Source: Luteibacter rhizovicinus | Lineage (GTDB): Bacteria > Pseudomonadota > Gammaproteobacteria > Xanthomonadales > Rhodanobacteraceae | Reading direction: 5' to 3' | NCBI RefSeq assembly: GCF_004342265.1 | Contig: NZ_SMCS01000003.1 | Span: 310,001-374,000 of the forward strand | DNA: 64,000 nt | Shown here: one piece after another, positions 35,839 to 47,376 of the stretch | How the letters are laid out: every line of letters begins with the position of its first letter | How positions within the stretch are numbered: position 1 is the first letter of the stretch | The notes under the pieces: model-generated | What the model saw: the letters and a program-made list of their open reading frames with translations, nothing else | Told to the model about the DNA's origin: nothing | Databases searched by the model: none | Position numbers and translations under genes: made by a program

Positions 35839-36034
35839 GGTGTCCGCCACTGGCCGGTCTCCGGGCTTGCGAGCGATGCGATCAGCACCACCCCGACACC
35901 TTCCCGCTTTCGCAGTGGTTCTTCAGTCGGGTTTTCTCGCCTACCGTTGCGGGGGCAGCGCCGGCTTGGGATCGATCGATCCGCACCAGCTTCCCGTTTC
36001 ACCCTGCACGCCGGAATGACGGCGGCAGGACACC
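35839..36034 (-). promoter_or_regulatory. Cobalamin (B12) riboswitch in the mmsA leader
   Basis: Read on the minus strand, P1 pairs GGTGTCC (36034-36028) with GGACACC (35845-35839). Between them are the class hallmarks: GGGAAGCTGGTG, the conserved core GCTGCCCCCGCAACGGTA, GACTGAAGAACCACTG and the B12 box AGCCCGGAGACCGGCC. Just after P1, GGACAC-CTTGC-GTGTCC offers an alternative to P1. It points only toward mmsA, about 130 nt downstream. Confidence 0.95.
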
Positions 36035-36146
36035 TGTGGTCCGACGAGTGTAACGTCCGCGCCCGGACGAACAAGCTGCACTGCGCCATAGCCCGCAAAC
36101 CATCGTATGCTCGCCCGCGACACCATGCCTTCCGGAGAGATCGCGC

Positions 36147-36956
36147 TTGAGCACTTCCCCGTCCAAAGGCAGCCTCGTCTGCGTGGGCACCGGCATGACC
36201 CTGGGTGCGCACATGGGACCGCTGGCGCGCAGTCACATCGAAGCGGCGGACGTCGTCTTCGTCGGGGTCTCCGATGGTGTCGTCGAATTATGGCTGTCGG
36301 GCATGCATACGGACGTCCGCAGCCTGCAGCCGTACTACGCGAAAGGTAAGCCGAGAATCGAAACCTACCGGCAGATGGTCGATGCCATGCTGACCGAAGT
36401 GCGGGCGGGAAAGCGCGTCTGCGGCGTCTTCTATGGGCATCCAGGGGTGTTCGCCTGGGCGCCGCACAAGTCCATCGAGCAGGCCCGCCGCGAGGGATAC
36501 GCTGCCCATATGGAACCGGGCGTGTCGTCGGAGGACTGCCTTTACGCGGACCTCGGCATCGATCCGGGCACCTATGGATGCCAGCATTTCGAAGCCAGCC
36601 AGTTCATGATCAACCACCGCCGCGTGGACCCCAGCGCCTGGCTGGTGCTCTGGCAGGTAGGCGTCACCGGCGATATGTCCAAGGGAAAGTTCTCCACCAG
36701 CGAGCCCTATCTGCAGGTTCTCGTGGACGTACTGAGCGAGGATTACTCCCTGGATCACGAGGTCGTCATCTATCAGGCGCCCACGCTGCCCATCCAGTCG
36801 CCACGGATCGAGCGCCTTGCACTGCGCGATTTACCTCGATCCAATGTCGGCATGTCCGATACGCTGGTGTTGCCGCCAGCCCACGCCATGCGGCCAAATA
36901 CGGATGTCCGGGCGCGGCTCGCGGCCATCGACCTGGAGCTGGCCGGTAAGTCCTGA
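36147..36956 (+). CDS. Borosin-type peptide alpha-N-methyltransferase (SonM-like)
   Basis: This 269-residue SAM enzyme has the tetrapyrrole-methylase fold. The TTG at 36147 is the start: GGAGAG lies 9 nt upstream and no later ATG keeps the nucleotide-binding loop VCVGTG (11-15). Tyr64, Arg70 and Tyr74 (YYAKGKPRIETYRQ) reproduce the spacing of the catalytic Tyr66/Arg72/Tyr76 of OphMA. GHPGVF (97-102) and SSEDCLYADLGIDPGTYGCQ (127-146) are typical of this branch rather than of cobalamin-pathway methylases. A RiPP-like precursor gene follows 145 nt downstream. Such enzymes methylate backbone amides of their partner peptide. Confidence 0.9.
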   Translation: MSTSPSKGSLVCVGTGMTLGAHMGPLARSHIEAADVVFVGVSDGVVELWLSGMHTDVRSLQPYYAKGKPRIETYRQMVDAMLTEVRAGKRVCGVFYGHPGVFAWAPHKSIEQARREGYAAHMEPGVSSEDCLYADLGIDPGTYGCQHFEASQFMINHRRVDPSAWLVLWQVGVTGDMSKGKFSTSEPYLQVLVDVLSEDYSLDHEVVIYQAPTLPIQSPRIERLALRDLPRSNVGMSDTLVLPPAHAMRPNTDVRARLAAIDLELAGKS

Positions 36957-37101
36957 CCGATACGCCCTGGCGGACCCGCGTGAAATTACCAGTGTGATCG
37001 CATCCCGCGCGGGATATGATCGCGCTGTCGCCGTGCCCAAGGGGGGCACCGCACAGCCACTGGCCAGGTCTTGAAACCGCCAGCTATCGGGGGATGGTTC
37101 G

Positions 37102-37437
37102 ATGTCGAGTGTCGTCGATTTTCTGGAGAAACTGGGGCAGGACGCGCGGCTGCGTGACGCATCGCCCGAAGAGTTGGAACGCGCGATGGCGGAAGCACAG
37201 ATCGACGAACCATTGCGTGCCGCGATTCTGGCTGGCGATGCCGACGAACTTCGCAGCCAGCTGAGGCAGCACTCGTTCATGGCGACGCAGATGGACCACA
37301 CCGGTACCCAGATGCCAAGCGAAGACAATACCGGCACGCAGATGCCCAGCGACAACGAAGAAGAAAAGAAGGACGGCGAGGACGAAACGACCGAGGCCTC
37401 GCTCAAGGGTTCCAAAGACTGCTCGATCGTAGCCTGA
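37102..37437 (+). CDS. Split-borosin precursor peptide
   Basis: The 111-residue protein begins with a compact helical domain (residues 4-54: VVDFLEKLGQDARLRDASPE, then LRAAILAGDADELRSQL) of the kind that binds borosin methyltransferases. A flexible candidate core starts near residue 57. It has TGTQMPSEDN (67-76) and TGTQMPSDN (77-85), preceded by a degenerate ATQMDH (61-66). An acidic stretch (EEEKKDGEDE) and the C-terminus KDCSIVA follow. GGGGGA precedes the ATG. Residues actually methylated cannot be told from sequence. It lies between the methyltransferase and, 3 nt on, a diguanylate cyclase gene. Confidence 0.85.
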   Translation: MSSVVDFLEKLGQDARLRDASPEELERAMAEAQIDEPLRAAILAGDADELRSQLRQHSFMATQMDHTGTQMPSEDNTGTQMPSDNEEEKKDGEDETTEASLKGSKDCSIVA

Positions 37438-37440
37438 GTC

Positions 37441-39264
37441 ATGTTCCGGGCTGGCCTCAAACGCCTGCCTTTTTTGCCGGGAGTAGTCATGCTCCTGGGA
37501 TTGCTTGTGGGAAACGCGGGTGCGGTCGCATCCACTGCTGACAATCCTGCCAGCCAGCTCACCCATGCGGACAGTATCAAGACCTCGGACCATGTTGCGT
37601 TCGTCGAGATCATCGATCGCCTCGAACGCAACCCGGCGACGCTGTCGCCATCGCAGCAATGGCACCTGCGTTATCTCATCGCATGGCAGGATGCTTACGG
37701 CGGCGACTATGAAGGCGCCACGACGCAGCTGAATGCCATCGCCGAGCGATCGCCCGATGCCGTATTGCGCTTTCGCGCCCGCGCCACGCTGGTCAACATC
37801 CTCGGCATCGGCCATCGCTACGAGGAAGCTTTCTCGCGATTGAGCCAGCTGGTCGAACTGCTGCCGCAGATCACCGACAAGACCGCGCGATACCAGGGGC
37901 TGGGCGAAGCCGCGCAGGTACTGATCGCAGCAGGACAGTACGACCTTGCCATCACCTATGCGGAACAGATGCTCGACGATATCCCGCCCGGTGAAAACAC
38001 TTGCAAGGCGATGTCCTTCAAGTTGCACGCATTGCTGCGTAGCGGTCGCCTGAGCTCGCTCGATTCGCGCTTCAAGAACGGCATCGACGCTTGCGTGGAA
38101 GCGCATGAGTCCGTTTTCGCCAATGCGCTGCGCGCGGATGTCGCACGCTTTTACATCGCCAACGATCGCACGAAAGAAGCCATCGATCTCCTTCAGTCCA
38201 ACTATCCGGACGTCCTGCGCGACCAGTACCCGAGCCTGACCTCCAAGTACAACGCGCTGCTGGCGCAGGCTTACTTCAAGGAAGGCGACACGAATACCGC
38301 GCGCGGTTATGCACTCGACGCCGTCGACGGCGCCATCAAGGACGAGTTCACCGAACCGCTGAGCATCGCTTACGAAGTGCTCTATCTGATCGAAAAACAG
38401 CGCGGCGACCTGCATGCCGCGCTCGCGTACCACGAACAGTTTCTCACCGCCGACAAGGGCTATCTGAACGACATCAGCGCGCGTTCCATTGCCTATCAGA
38501 TCGTCCAGCAACAGGTGCTGGCGAAAAAGTTGCAGGTCGAAGGCCTGAACAAACAGAACCAGATCCTGCAGCTGCAACAGGCACTCGATCGTAAAGCCGT
38601 GGAAACCAGCCGGCTCTACATCGCCCTGCTGCTGACCGCTCTCGCTTCCATTGCATTGATCCTTTACCGGCTCAAACGCTCGGAGCTGCGCTTCATGCGG
38701 CTGGCGCGTCGCGACGGACTCACCGGCATCTGCAATCGACAGCACTTCGTCGACGAGGGCGAACAGGTACTGCGCTATGCCGCGAAATCGTCCCGTGGCG
38801 TCAGCATGATCCTGCTCGATCTCGACCACTTCAAGAACGTCAACGACACCCACGGCCATGCCGCGGGCGACCAGGTACTGAAGCGAACGGTCATGGTGTG
38901 CAGGAAATACCTGCACTCGACCGACGTCTTCGGTCGGCTCGGTGGCGAAGAGTTCGGCATCATGCTTCCCGAGTGCACGCCCGAACAGGCGATGGAACGG
39001 GCCGACCGCATTCGTGTCGCGCTGGCGACAACGGTCGCCGAGAACAGCACGGACGTCCCGGTCACCGCCAGCTTCGGCGTCGCATCGACCGACCGCTGCG
39101 GCTACGAACTAAGCCGCCTGCTTGTCGAAGCCGACGATGCGCTATATCAAGCCAAGCGCGACGGCCGTAACCGCGTCGTTTACGGCAAGGTCAACGGAGA
39201 ATCGGACTCTCCGTACCCGAACGCGACGAACGAGCAAGTCGCAGGATCGGTATCGTCGCGGTAA
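37441..39264 (+). CDS. Membrane diguanylate cyclase with periplasmic TPR-like sensor
   Basis: The 607-residue protein makes c-di-GMP. An N-terminal signal/anchor (LPFLPGVVMLLGLLVGNAGA) is followed by about 340 residues of TPR-like helices, probably periplasmic. Then come a coiled coil (QVLAKKLQVEGLNKQNQILQ), a membrane helix (about 393-411) and a cytoplasmic GGDEF domain. The active site GGEEF (501-505) is intact. The inhibitory RxxD site is changed to HSTD (492-495), so product inhibition is probably lost. It starts 3 nt after the borosin precursor stop, implying coupled translation. Confidence 0.93.
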   Translation: MFRAGLKRLPFLPGVVMLLGLLVGNAGAVASTADNPASQLTHADSIKTSDHVAFVEIIDRLERNPATLSPSQQWHLRYLIAWQDAYGGDYEGATTQLNAIAERSPDAVLRFRARATLVNILGIGHRYEEAFSRLSQLVELLPQITDKTARYQGLGEAAQVLIAAGQYDLAITYAEQMLDDIPPGENTCKAMSFKLHALLRSGRLSSLDSRFKNGIDACVEAHESVFANALRADVARFYIANDRTKEAIDLLQSNYPDVLRDQYPSLTSKYNALLAQAYFKEGDTNTARGYALDAVDGAIKDEFTEPLSIAYEVLYLIEKQRGDLHAALAYHEQFLTADKGYLNDISARSIAYQIVQQQVLAKKLQVEGLNKQNQILQLQQALDRKAVETSRLYIALLLTALASIALILYRLKRSELRFMRLARRDGLTGICNRQHFVDEGEQVLRYAAKSSRGVSMILLDLDHFKNVNDTHGHAAGDQVLKRTVMVCRKYLHSTDVFGRLGGEEFGIMLPECTPEQAMERADRIRVALATTVAENSTDVPVTASFGVASTDRCGYELSRLLVEADDALYQAKRDGRNRVVYGKVNGESDSPYPNATNEQVAGSVSSR

Positions 39265-39272
39265 ACCCCGAC

Positions 39273-40166
39273 TTACCCCCGATAACGCAAAGCATCCACC
39301 AGCAGCGTAAACGCTGGCGAAGGCTGCCGCCGGCTCGGGTAATAAAGGTGATAGCCGGAAAAGGGAGGACACCAGTCGGCAAGCACGCGGACGAGTCTTC
39401 CGTCGTCCATATAGTCCCGCACCTGATCTTCGGGCAGGTAAGCCAGACCGAGTCCTGCCAGAACCGCGCTCAGCCTCAGCGCGATGTTGTTGAACACCAA
39501 CTGCCCTTCGACGCGAACCTTCAGTTCACGGGCACCCTTTTCAAACTCCCAGGCGTAGATGCCACCGTGAGTCGGCAAGCGCAGATTGATGCAGCCGTGA
39601 TGCGTTAGCTCCTGCGGTGTCGTTGGGCGTTTATGGTGGGCGAAATAAGACGGCGCACCAACAACGGCCATGCGCAGATCCGGTCCGATGCGCACGGCGA
39701 TCATGTCCTTCGCCACCTGCTCGCCGAGTCGAACGCCGGCGTCGTAGCGTTCGGCGACGATATCCGTCAGGCCATAGTCGACGATCACTTCTACATGGAT
39801 GTCCGGATAGTCGGGCAGCAGCTTTTCCATGGCAGGCCACAGAATCGCACTTGCCGCGTGCTCACCCGACGTAATGCGGATAGTCCCCGCCGGTTTTTCC
39901 CGCAGTTCGCTCAGCGCGGAAAGCTCGGCCTCGATTTCCTCGAACCGGGGAGCGATGGCATCGCGCAAACGCTCGCCCGCTTCGGTCGGCGTGACACTGC
40001 GCGTGGTCCTTGCCAGGAGCCGGACGCCCAGACGCTCTTCCAGAGCCCGGATCGTATGACTGAGCGTCGACTGCGAAACACCGAGTTTCGCGGCTGCCTT
40101 TGTAAAGCTGCGCTCGCGCGCAACGGCGAGGAAAGCCAGGAGATCGCTGAAATTCTCGCGCGCCAT
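39273..40166 (-). CDS. LysR-family transcriptional regulator
   Basis: The 297-residue protein has an N-terminal winged helix ([40 protein letters not shown]) and a periplasmic-binding-like effector domain with the typical [28 protein letters not shown]. It is transcribed away from the cupin and aldo/keto reductase genes, which it probably regulates. A palindrome ACGCAT-N6-ATGCGT lies in the shared intergenic region. The effector molecule is unknown. Confidence 0.95.
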   Translation of the reverse strand: MARENFSDLLAFLAVARERSFTKAAAKLGVSQSTLSHTIRALEERLGVRLLARTTRSVTPTEAGERLRDAIAPRFEEIEAELSALSELREKPAGTIRITSGEHAASAILWPAMEKLLPDYPDIHVEVIVDYGLTDIVAERYDAGVRLGEQVAKDMIAVRIGPDLRMAVVGAPSYFAHHKRPTTPQELTHHGCINLRLPTHGGIYAWEFEKGARELKVRVEGQLVFNNIALRLSAVLAGLGLAYLPEDQVRDYMDDGRLVRVLADWCPPFSGYHLYYPSRRQPSPAFTLLVDALRYRG

Positions 40167-40177
40167 TTATGGCTCTC

Positions 40178-40195
40178 ACGCATAGGTTCATGCGT
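40178..40195. promoter_or_regulatory. Candidate LysR operator
   Basis: ACGCAT-AGGTTC-ATGCGT is a perfect 6-bp inverted repeat 12 bp from the LysR start, in the divergent promoter region. Its position and T-N11-A-like geometry suit an autoregulatory LysR site. Confidence 0.5.
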
Positions 40196-40298
40196 TTTAT
40201 ACCACTTAATCGCAACTGGCCAGAGCGCTAAGGTATCCATCTCCCTGAGAGGCGCAGTCAACTTCCTCGCGCCTCCGTGCATCGAAGGAACCCAGAAC

Positions 40299-41712
<1,414 letters not shown>

Positions 41713-41790
41713 CCGGATCTTGCCCGATGGGCCGTCATGGGGTTTGCTACGCTCGACACGGGAAATCGACGGGCGGAGAGGACAAACGTC

Positions 41791-43572
41791 ATGACGGCCG
41801 AACACCACGGCATCGCATTGCTTCCGGTCATCATGCTTCTTGCCGTCGGAGTCATAGCCGTCCCGTTATTCAAACGCCTGGGGCTGGGCTCGGTCCTCGG
41901 TTATCTCGCCGGTGGCATCGCCATCGGCCCCTTCGGCCTGCGCGTGTTCGCCGAACCGGCATCGATCCTTCAGGTCGCCGAGCTCGGCGTGGTCATGTTC
42001 CTTTTCATTATCGGACTGGAAATGCACCCCTCGCGATTATGGGGATTGCGCCGCCAGATTTTCGGACTCGGGCTGGTACAGGTAATCGTCTGCGCTATAC
42101 CGCTGACTGCCGTGGGCGTCGTCTCGGGGTTTCCCGTAGCGCCGTCGTTCGTTGCGGGTGCCGGCTTCGTGCTGACCTCGACGGCGATCGTGATGCAGCT
42201 GCTGGAAGAGCGCGGCGAGGTCAGTTCGGTAAGCGGTCAGCGCATCGTCTGCGTGCTCCTGCTCGAAGACCTGATGATCGTGCCACTGCTTGCACTCGTC
42301 GCGTTCCTGGCACCGATCGCACCAGGCAGCACCGCTTCGCACCACGGCATCGACTGGAGCGCCATCGGCATCGGCGCGGGCTCCGTTGCCGGATTGATCG
42401 TCGCCGGTCGCTATCTGCTTAACCCGTTGTTTGGAATACTCGCCAACGCGCGCGCCCGCGAAGTCATGACGGCCGCCGCGTTGCTGGTCGTACTCGGCTC
42501 CGCTTACGCGATCCAGCTGGGCGGCCTGTCGATGGCCATGGGCGCATTCGTTGCCGGCGTGCTGTTGTCGGAATCCACGTACCGGCATCAGCTGGAAGTC
42601 GACGTCGAACCGTTCCGCGGCATCCTGCTGGGGCTGTTCTTCCTTGCCGTCGGCATGTCGCTCGACCTCCACGTGGTAGCCACAAGCTGGCGAATGATCC
42701 TGTGCTATGTCGCCGCCTATATGGCTGTGAAAGCGCTGGTCATTTACATCGTGGCGCGCGTGTTCCGCTCGTCCCATCGGGAAGCTGTCGATCGCGCGGT
42801 CCTCATGGCGCAAGGCGGCGAGTTTGCTTTTGTCCTGTATGCGGCCGCGGCGAGCACCGGCATCATCAACGGCGAACAGAACGCCGTACTGACAGCGATC
42901 ATCGTTCTTTCGATGGCGCTCACGCCCATCGCGATCGTCGTGGTGAACTTTGTCCGCGGCCGACGCCAACCTTCCACGGAAGAATACGAGCGACCGTCTG
43001 GCCTCACGGGTACCGCGCTCGTCATCGGCTTTGGCCGCGTGGGCCAGATCGTCAGTCAGTTTTTGCTCGCGCGCGGCTACGAGATATCCATCATCGACAC
43101 CGACGTGGAAATGATCGACGTCGCGCGTGGATTCGACTTCAAGGTTTACTACGGCGACGGCACGCGCCTCGATATCCTGCACGCCGCCGGCGCCGGTCAT
43201 GCACGCGTGGTGCTGGTCTGTGTCGACAAACCCGACGACGGCACGAAAATTACGGAACTGCTCAAGGCGGAATTTCCGCTCCTTCCCGTACTCGCCCGTG
43301 CCACCGACCGTCGCCACAGCATCGCTCTGATCAAAGCCGGAGCGGACCTTCAGGTACGCGAGACCTTCGAATCGGCAGTGGTGCTGGGAGCGGCGGCTCT
43401 GGAAACGCTTGGGACCGAACCTGCCGAAATCGCCGAAATCAGCGCGCACATCCGGGAGCGGGACGAGCAGCGCCTGCAACTGGAACTGGTCGGTGGAATG
43501 AATGCGGCAAAGGCATTGTTCAGCGGAAAATCCGGGCAGCCGACCGGGCCCGGAGCGCGGGAAGAACCTTAA
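41791..43572 (+). CDS. Kef-type cation:proton antiporter (CPA2) with RCK domain
   Basis: The 593-residue inner-membrane protein starts at the ATG at 41791 (GAGAGGAC 8 nt upstream). The N-terminal exchanger domain has about 12 helices (LPVIMLLAVGVIAVPLFKRL; GYLAGGIAIGPFGL; QLLEERGEVSSVSGQRIVCVLLLEDLMIVPLLALV). A cytoplasmic NAD-binding RCK/TrkA-N domain follows (ALVIGFGRVGQIVSQFLLAR). It matches KefB/KefC-like K+/H+ antiporters, but the glutathione-binding control of true KefC cannot be judged by eye. Confidence 0.93.
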   Translation: MTAEHHGIALLPVIMLLAVGVIAVPLFKRLGLGSVLGYLAGGIAIGPFGLRVFAEPASILQVAELGVVMFLFIIGLEMHPSRLWGLRRQIFGLGLVQVIVCAIPLTAVGVVSGFPVAPSFVAGAGFVLTSTAIVMQLLEERGEVSSVSGQRIVCVLLLEDLMIVPLLALVAFLAPIAPGSTASHHGIDWSAIGIGAGSVAGLIVAGRYLLNPLFGILANARAREVMTAAALLVVLGSAYAIQLGGLSMAMGAFVAGVLLSESTYRHQLEVDVEPFRGILLGLFFLAVGMSLDLHVVATSWRMILCYVAAYMAVKALVIYIVARVFRSSHREAVDRAVLMAQGGEFAFVLYAAAASTGIINGEQNAVLTAIIVLSMALTPIAIVVVNFVRGRRQPSTEEYERPSGLTGTALVIGFGRVGQIVSQFLLARGYEISIIDTDVEMIDVARGFDFKVYYGDGTRLDILHAAGAGHARVVLVCVDKPDDGTKITELLKAEFPLLPVLARATDRRHSIALIKAGADLQVRETFESAVVLGAAALETLGTEPAEIAEISAHIRERDEQRLQLELVGGMNAAKALFSGKSGQPTGPGAREEP

Positions 43573-43639
43573 AGCGTGGCAAAACGCATATCCATGCTCT
43601 GAAAGCGACGTCGTGCGCGCCTGGACACACCCGGACACT

Positions 43640-43770
43640 ATCCGCCCTGTGCTCCTGCCTGCGCAGGGGCGGCGGTGAGGGATAGGCGTCTTGTTCGAAC
43701 ACGGAGTCGCCTGAGCTACACATCCCATTGTCGTTCCTTCGCAGGCAGGAACCCAGTGCGGTGCACTGGG
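43640..43770 (+). repeat. Inverted doublet of the second REP-like family
   Basis: CTCCTGCCTGCGCAGGGGCGG (about 43650) and, inverted, CCTTCGCAGGCAGGAACCCAG (about 43736) share the words of the element at 4790. CAGTGC-GGT-GCACTG follows. Together with the terminator this explains most of the 43573-43888 gap; I see no gene there. Confidence 0.5.
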
Positions 43771-43841
43771 TTATCGCGATAACGTGAGTTCAGCACTTCC
43801 TGCAGCCTCGAGGATATCGCGCTCGAGAGCGCTCCTGCAGC

Positions 43842-43873
43842 CAAAAAAAGCCCCGCTATGCGGGGCTTTTTTT
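43842..43873. terminator. Bidirectional terminator after purA
   Basis: AAAAAAAGCCCCGC-TAT-GCGGGGCTTTTTTT lies 15 nt past the purA stop, with A and T tracts on both sides. Confidence 0.92.
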
Positions 43874-43888
43874 ATTGAACCACTTCGA

Positions 43889-45253
<1,365 letters not shown>

Positions 45254-45261
45254 TTATCGCG

Positions 45262-46131
45262 TCAGCGCTGCTTGCCGGGACCGTCGTTGAGATAACGGAG
45301 GAATTCGGAATCGGGTTTCATGACCAGCACGCCCTTGCCGTCGCTGAACGCCTTTCTATACGCCGAAAGACTTCTGTAAAACGCGAAGAACTCGGGATCC
45401 TGGCTGTACGCCTGGGCATAGATGGCCGCCGCCTGGGCGTCGCCGTCGCCGCGCACCTTGGTGGCGTCGCGGTTGGCGTCGGCAAGCAACACCTGCTTCT
45501 GGCGATCGGCGTTGGCGCGAATCGTCTCGCCCGCTTCCTGACCCGTGTAACGCAATTCGTTGGCCAGCTGCAGACGCTCGGCCTTCATGCGCTTGTAGAC
45601 CGATTCGCTGACTTCGTCGGGCAGGTCGATACGCTTGATGCGCACGTCCACCACGGCGATGCCGAGGCTCTTGCGGGCCGCATTATCGGTCTGCTGACGA
45701 ACGCGCTCGGTGATGTCCTTGCGGCCACCGGCGATCAGCTCTTCCAGCTGGCGCGAGTTGAATTCGAAGCGCAGCGCGTCCTTCACGATCGGCGTCAGAC
45801 GCTGGGCGGCCTGCAATTCGTCGCCCGATGTGGCGCGGTAGTACGCCGCGTTGTCGGCGATGCGCCATTTCACGTAGAAGTCGACGTTGACGCTTTTCTT
45901 CTCGGACGTGAAGTAACGCTCGGGCTGTGCGTCGAGACCGAGGATGCGGTTGTCGAACTTCATTACCTGCTGGATGACCGGCAGCTTGAAGTGCAGGCCC
46001 GGCTTGTAGTCCGTGCGCACGATACGGCCGAACTGCAACAGCAGGGCATTCTCGCCTTCGTGCACGACGAAGGCGCTGTTGAAGCCGAAGAAAACCAGGA
46101 GAACGGCGACGATGGCGGAAGCGATCTTCAC
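45262..46131 (-). CDS. hflC: FtsH-modulating membrane protein HflC
   Basis: The 289-residue SPFH/band-7 protein has one N-terminal helix (IASAIVAVLLVFFGFNSAFVV) and a periplasmic domain (ENALLLQFGRIVRTDYKPGLH...). With HflK it forms a large cage that encloses the FtsH protease and limits its access to membrane substrates. A long helical stretch (ANADRQKQVLLADANRDATK) fits cage assembly. It overlaps hflK by 4 nt. Confidence 0.97.
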   Translation of the reverse strand: MKIASAIVAVLLVFFGFNSAFVVHEGENALLLQFGRIVRTDYKPGLHFKLPVIQQVMKFDNRILGLDAQPERYFTSEKKSVNVDFYVKWRIADNAAYYRATSGDELQAAQRLTPIVKDALRFEFNSRQLEELIAGGRKDITERVRQQTDNAARKSLGIAVVDVRIKRIDLPDEVSESVYKRMKAERLQLANELRYTGQEAGETIRANADRQKQVLLADANRDATKVRGDGDAQAAAIYAQAYSQDPEFFAFYRSLSAYRKAFSDGKGVLVMKPDSEFLRYLNDGPGKQR

Positions 46132-47252
46132 TGCGACTTCTCCTGTCCGCTGGTGTCCGTGGTGGTAGCGGACTGGATCACCGCGCCAACGCCCGGCACA
46201 TTGCGAACATTGCCCGGCGTGACGTTCACCGGCAGATTGATGATGTTCTTACCGCCCGAACCATCGACGATCTTCGGGTTGTCGGCCATGACTTCCTCGA
46301 CCGTTTCCAGCCAGAGGCGGCGACGGGTGACTTCGGGAGCGGCACGGTATTCCTTGAGCAGCAGACTGAAGCGTTCGGCGTCGCCGTTGGCGCGCGCAAT
46401 ACGTTCGACGCGGTCGGCTTCGGCTTCGGCGGCGATGCGCGCGGCTTCGCCGCGAGCGACCGGCACGACCTGGCTGGCGTATGCGCGGGCTTCGTTTTCC
46501 TTGCTCTGCTTGTCCTCGCGAGCGGCGTTGACGTCGTCGAAGGCGTCCTTCACTTCCTTCGGCGGAGCCACGTTCTGGAAACTGACATCGGTAACGGCAA
46601 GGCCGGCGTCGTATTCGTCGAGCGTGGCCTGCAGGATGTCGCGCGTCTGCTGCTGCAGCGTTTCGCGCACTTCCGGAGCGACGCCCGGCACGGCGGCCTG
46701 GGTCGGTGCCGGCGTGTCGACGCCCGGGCTGGTCAGGATGTTGTCCATGACGTTCGCGCCGACGACCGAACGCACCGCCGCTTCGGCGGCCTGGCGAATC
46801 GTGCCTTCGGGATCGCGGTTGGAGAACAGGAACTTGCGCGCATCCGAGACCTGGAACTGCACGTTGAAGTCGACGGTAATGATGTTCTCGTCGCGGGTCA
46901 GCATGCGGACGTTGTCCGAAAGCGAGCGCACCTGGGTCGTCTCGACCTTGGTGACGGTCTCGACCGGGCTCGGAATCTTCAGGTGGAAGCCCGGAGGCAG
47001 CATGCGCGAGAACTGGCCGAAGCGCAGGACCACGCCGACCTGACGGGCGTCGATGACCGTATAGCTGCCAAGCAGCAACCAGGCCAGCACGATCGCAAGC
47101 ACGATGGTGGCTATCCCGCCGCTACCCGTACCGAAACGGCCGAAACGGGCCTTCAGGTTCTTGAGCACATTGTCCAGATCGGGCTTGCGGCCCGTGGGCC
47201 GGTTGCGGTTCCAGGGATCCTTCTGCCCGTTACCGGGTTCGTTCCATGCCAT
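46128..47252 (-). CDS. hflK: FtsH-modulating membrane protein HflK
   Basis: The 374-residue partner of HflC has a Gly/Asn/Pro-rich cytoplasmic N-terminus (MAWNEPGNGQKDPWNRNRPTG). One membrane helix follows (GIATIVLAIVLAWLLLGSYTVI), then the SPFH domain (QVGVVLRFGQFSRMLPPGFHLKIP) and a Gly/Asn-rich C-terminus. It lies between hflX and hflC as in E. coli. Confidence 0.97.
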   Translation of the reverse strand: MAWNEPGNGQKDPWNRNRPTGRKPDLDNVLKNLKARFGRFGTGSGGIATIVLAIVLAWLLLGSYTVIDARQVGVVLRFGQFSRMLPPGFHLKIPSPVETVTKVETTQVRSLSDNVRMLTRDENIITVDFNVQFQVSDARKFLFSNRDPEGTIRQAAEAAVRSVVGANVMDNILTSPGVDTPAPTQAAVPGVAPEVRETLQQQTRDILQATLDEYDAGLAVTDVSFQNVAPPKEVKDAFDDVNAAREDKQSKENEARAYASQVVPVARGEAARIAAEAEADRVERIARANGDAERFSLLLKEYRAAPEVTRRRLWLETVEEVMADNPKIVDGSGGKNIINLPVNVTPGNVRNVPGVGAVIQSATTTDTSGQEKSQ

Positions 47253-47376
47253 TGGCGACAGTCTCCTTTGGGGACCGGAGTAACGTGGCGGCGCGAAAGC
47301 CTAGACGCGCCCGAAAAGGGCACGCAAACGCCCGTAATTCTAGCAGACGGATCACCGCCCGTGGGTTTGAAGCCCC

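Noticed and set aside
36147-36956. Cobalamin-biosynthesis methylase, suggested by the nearby B12 riboswitch
   Set aside because: The riboswitch faces the other way, toward mmsA, and the enzyme's Tyr/Arg/Tyr spacing and adjacent precursor fit the borosin branch instead.
37300-37356. CRISPR- or minisatellite-like repeat
   Set aside because: The repeat is in frame, only two to three units long and part of a coding peptide; no spacer structure exists here or elsewhere in the window.
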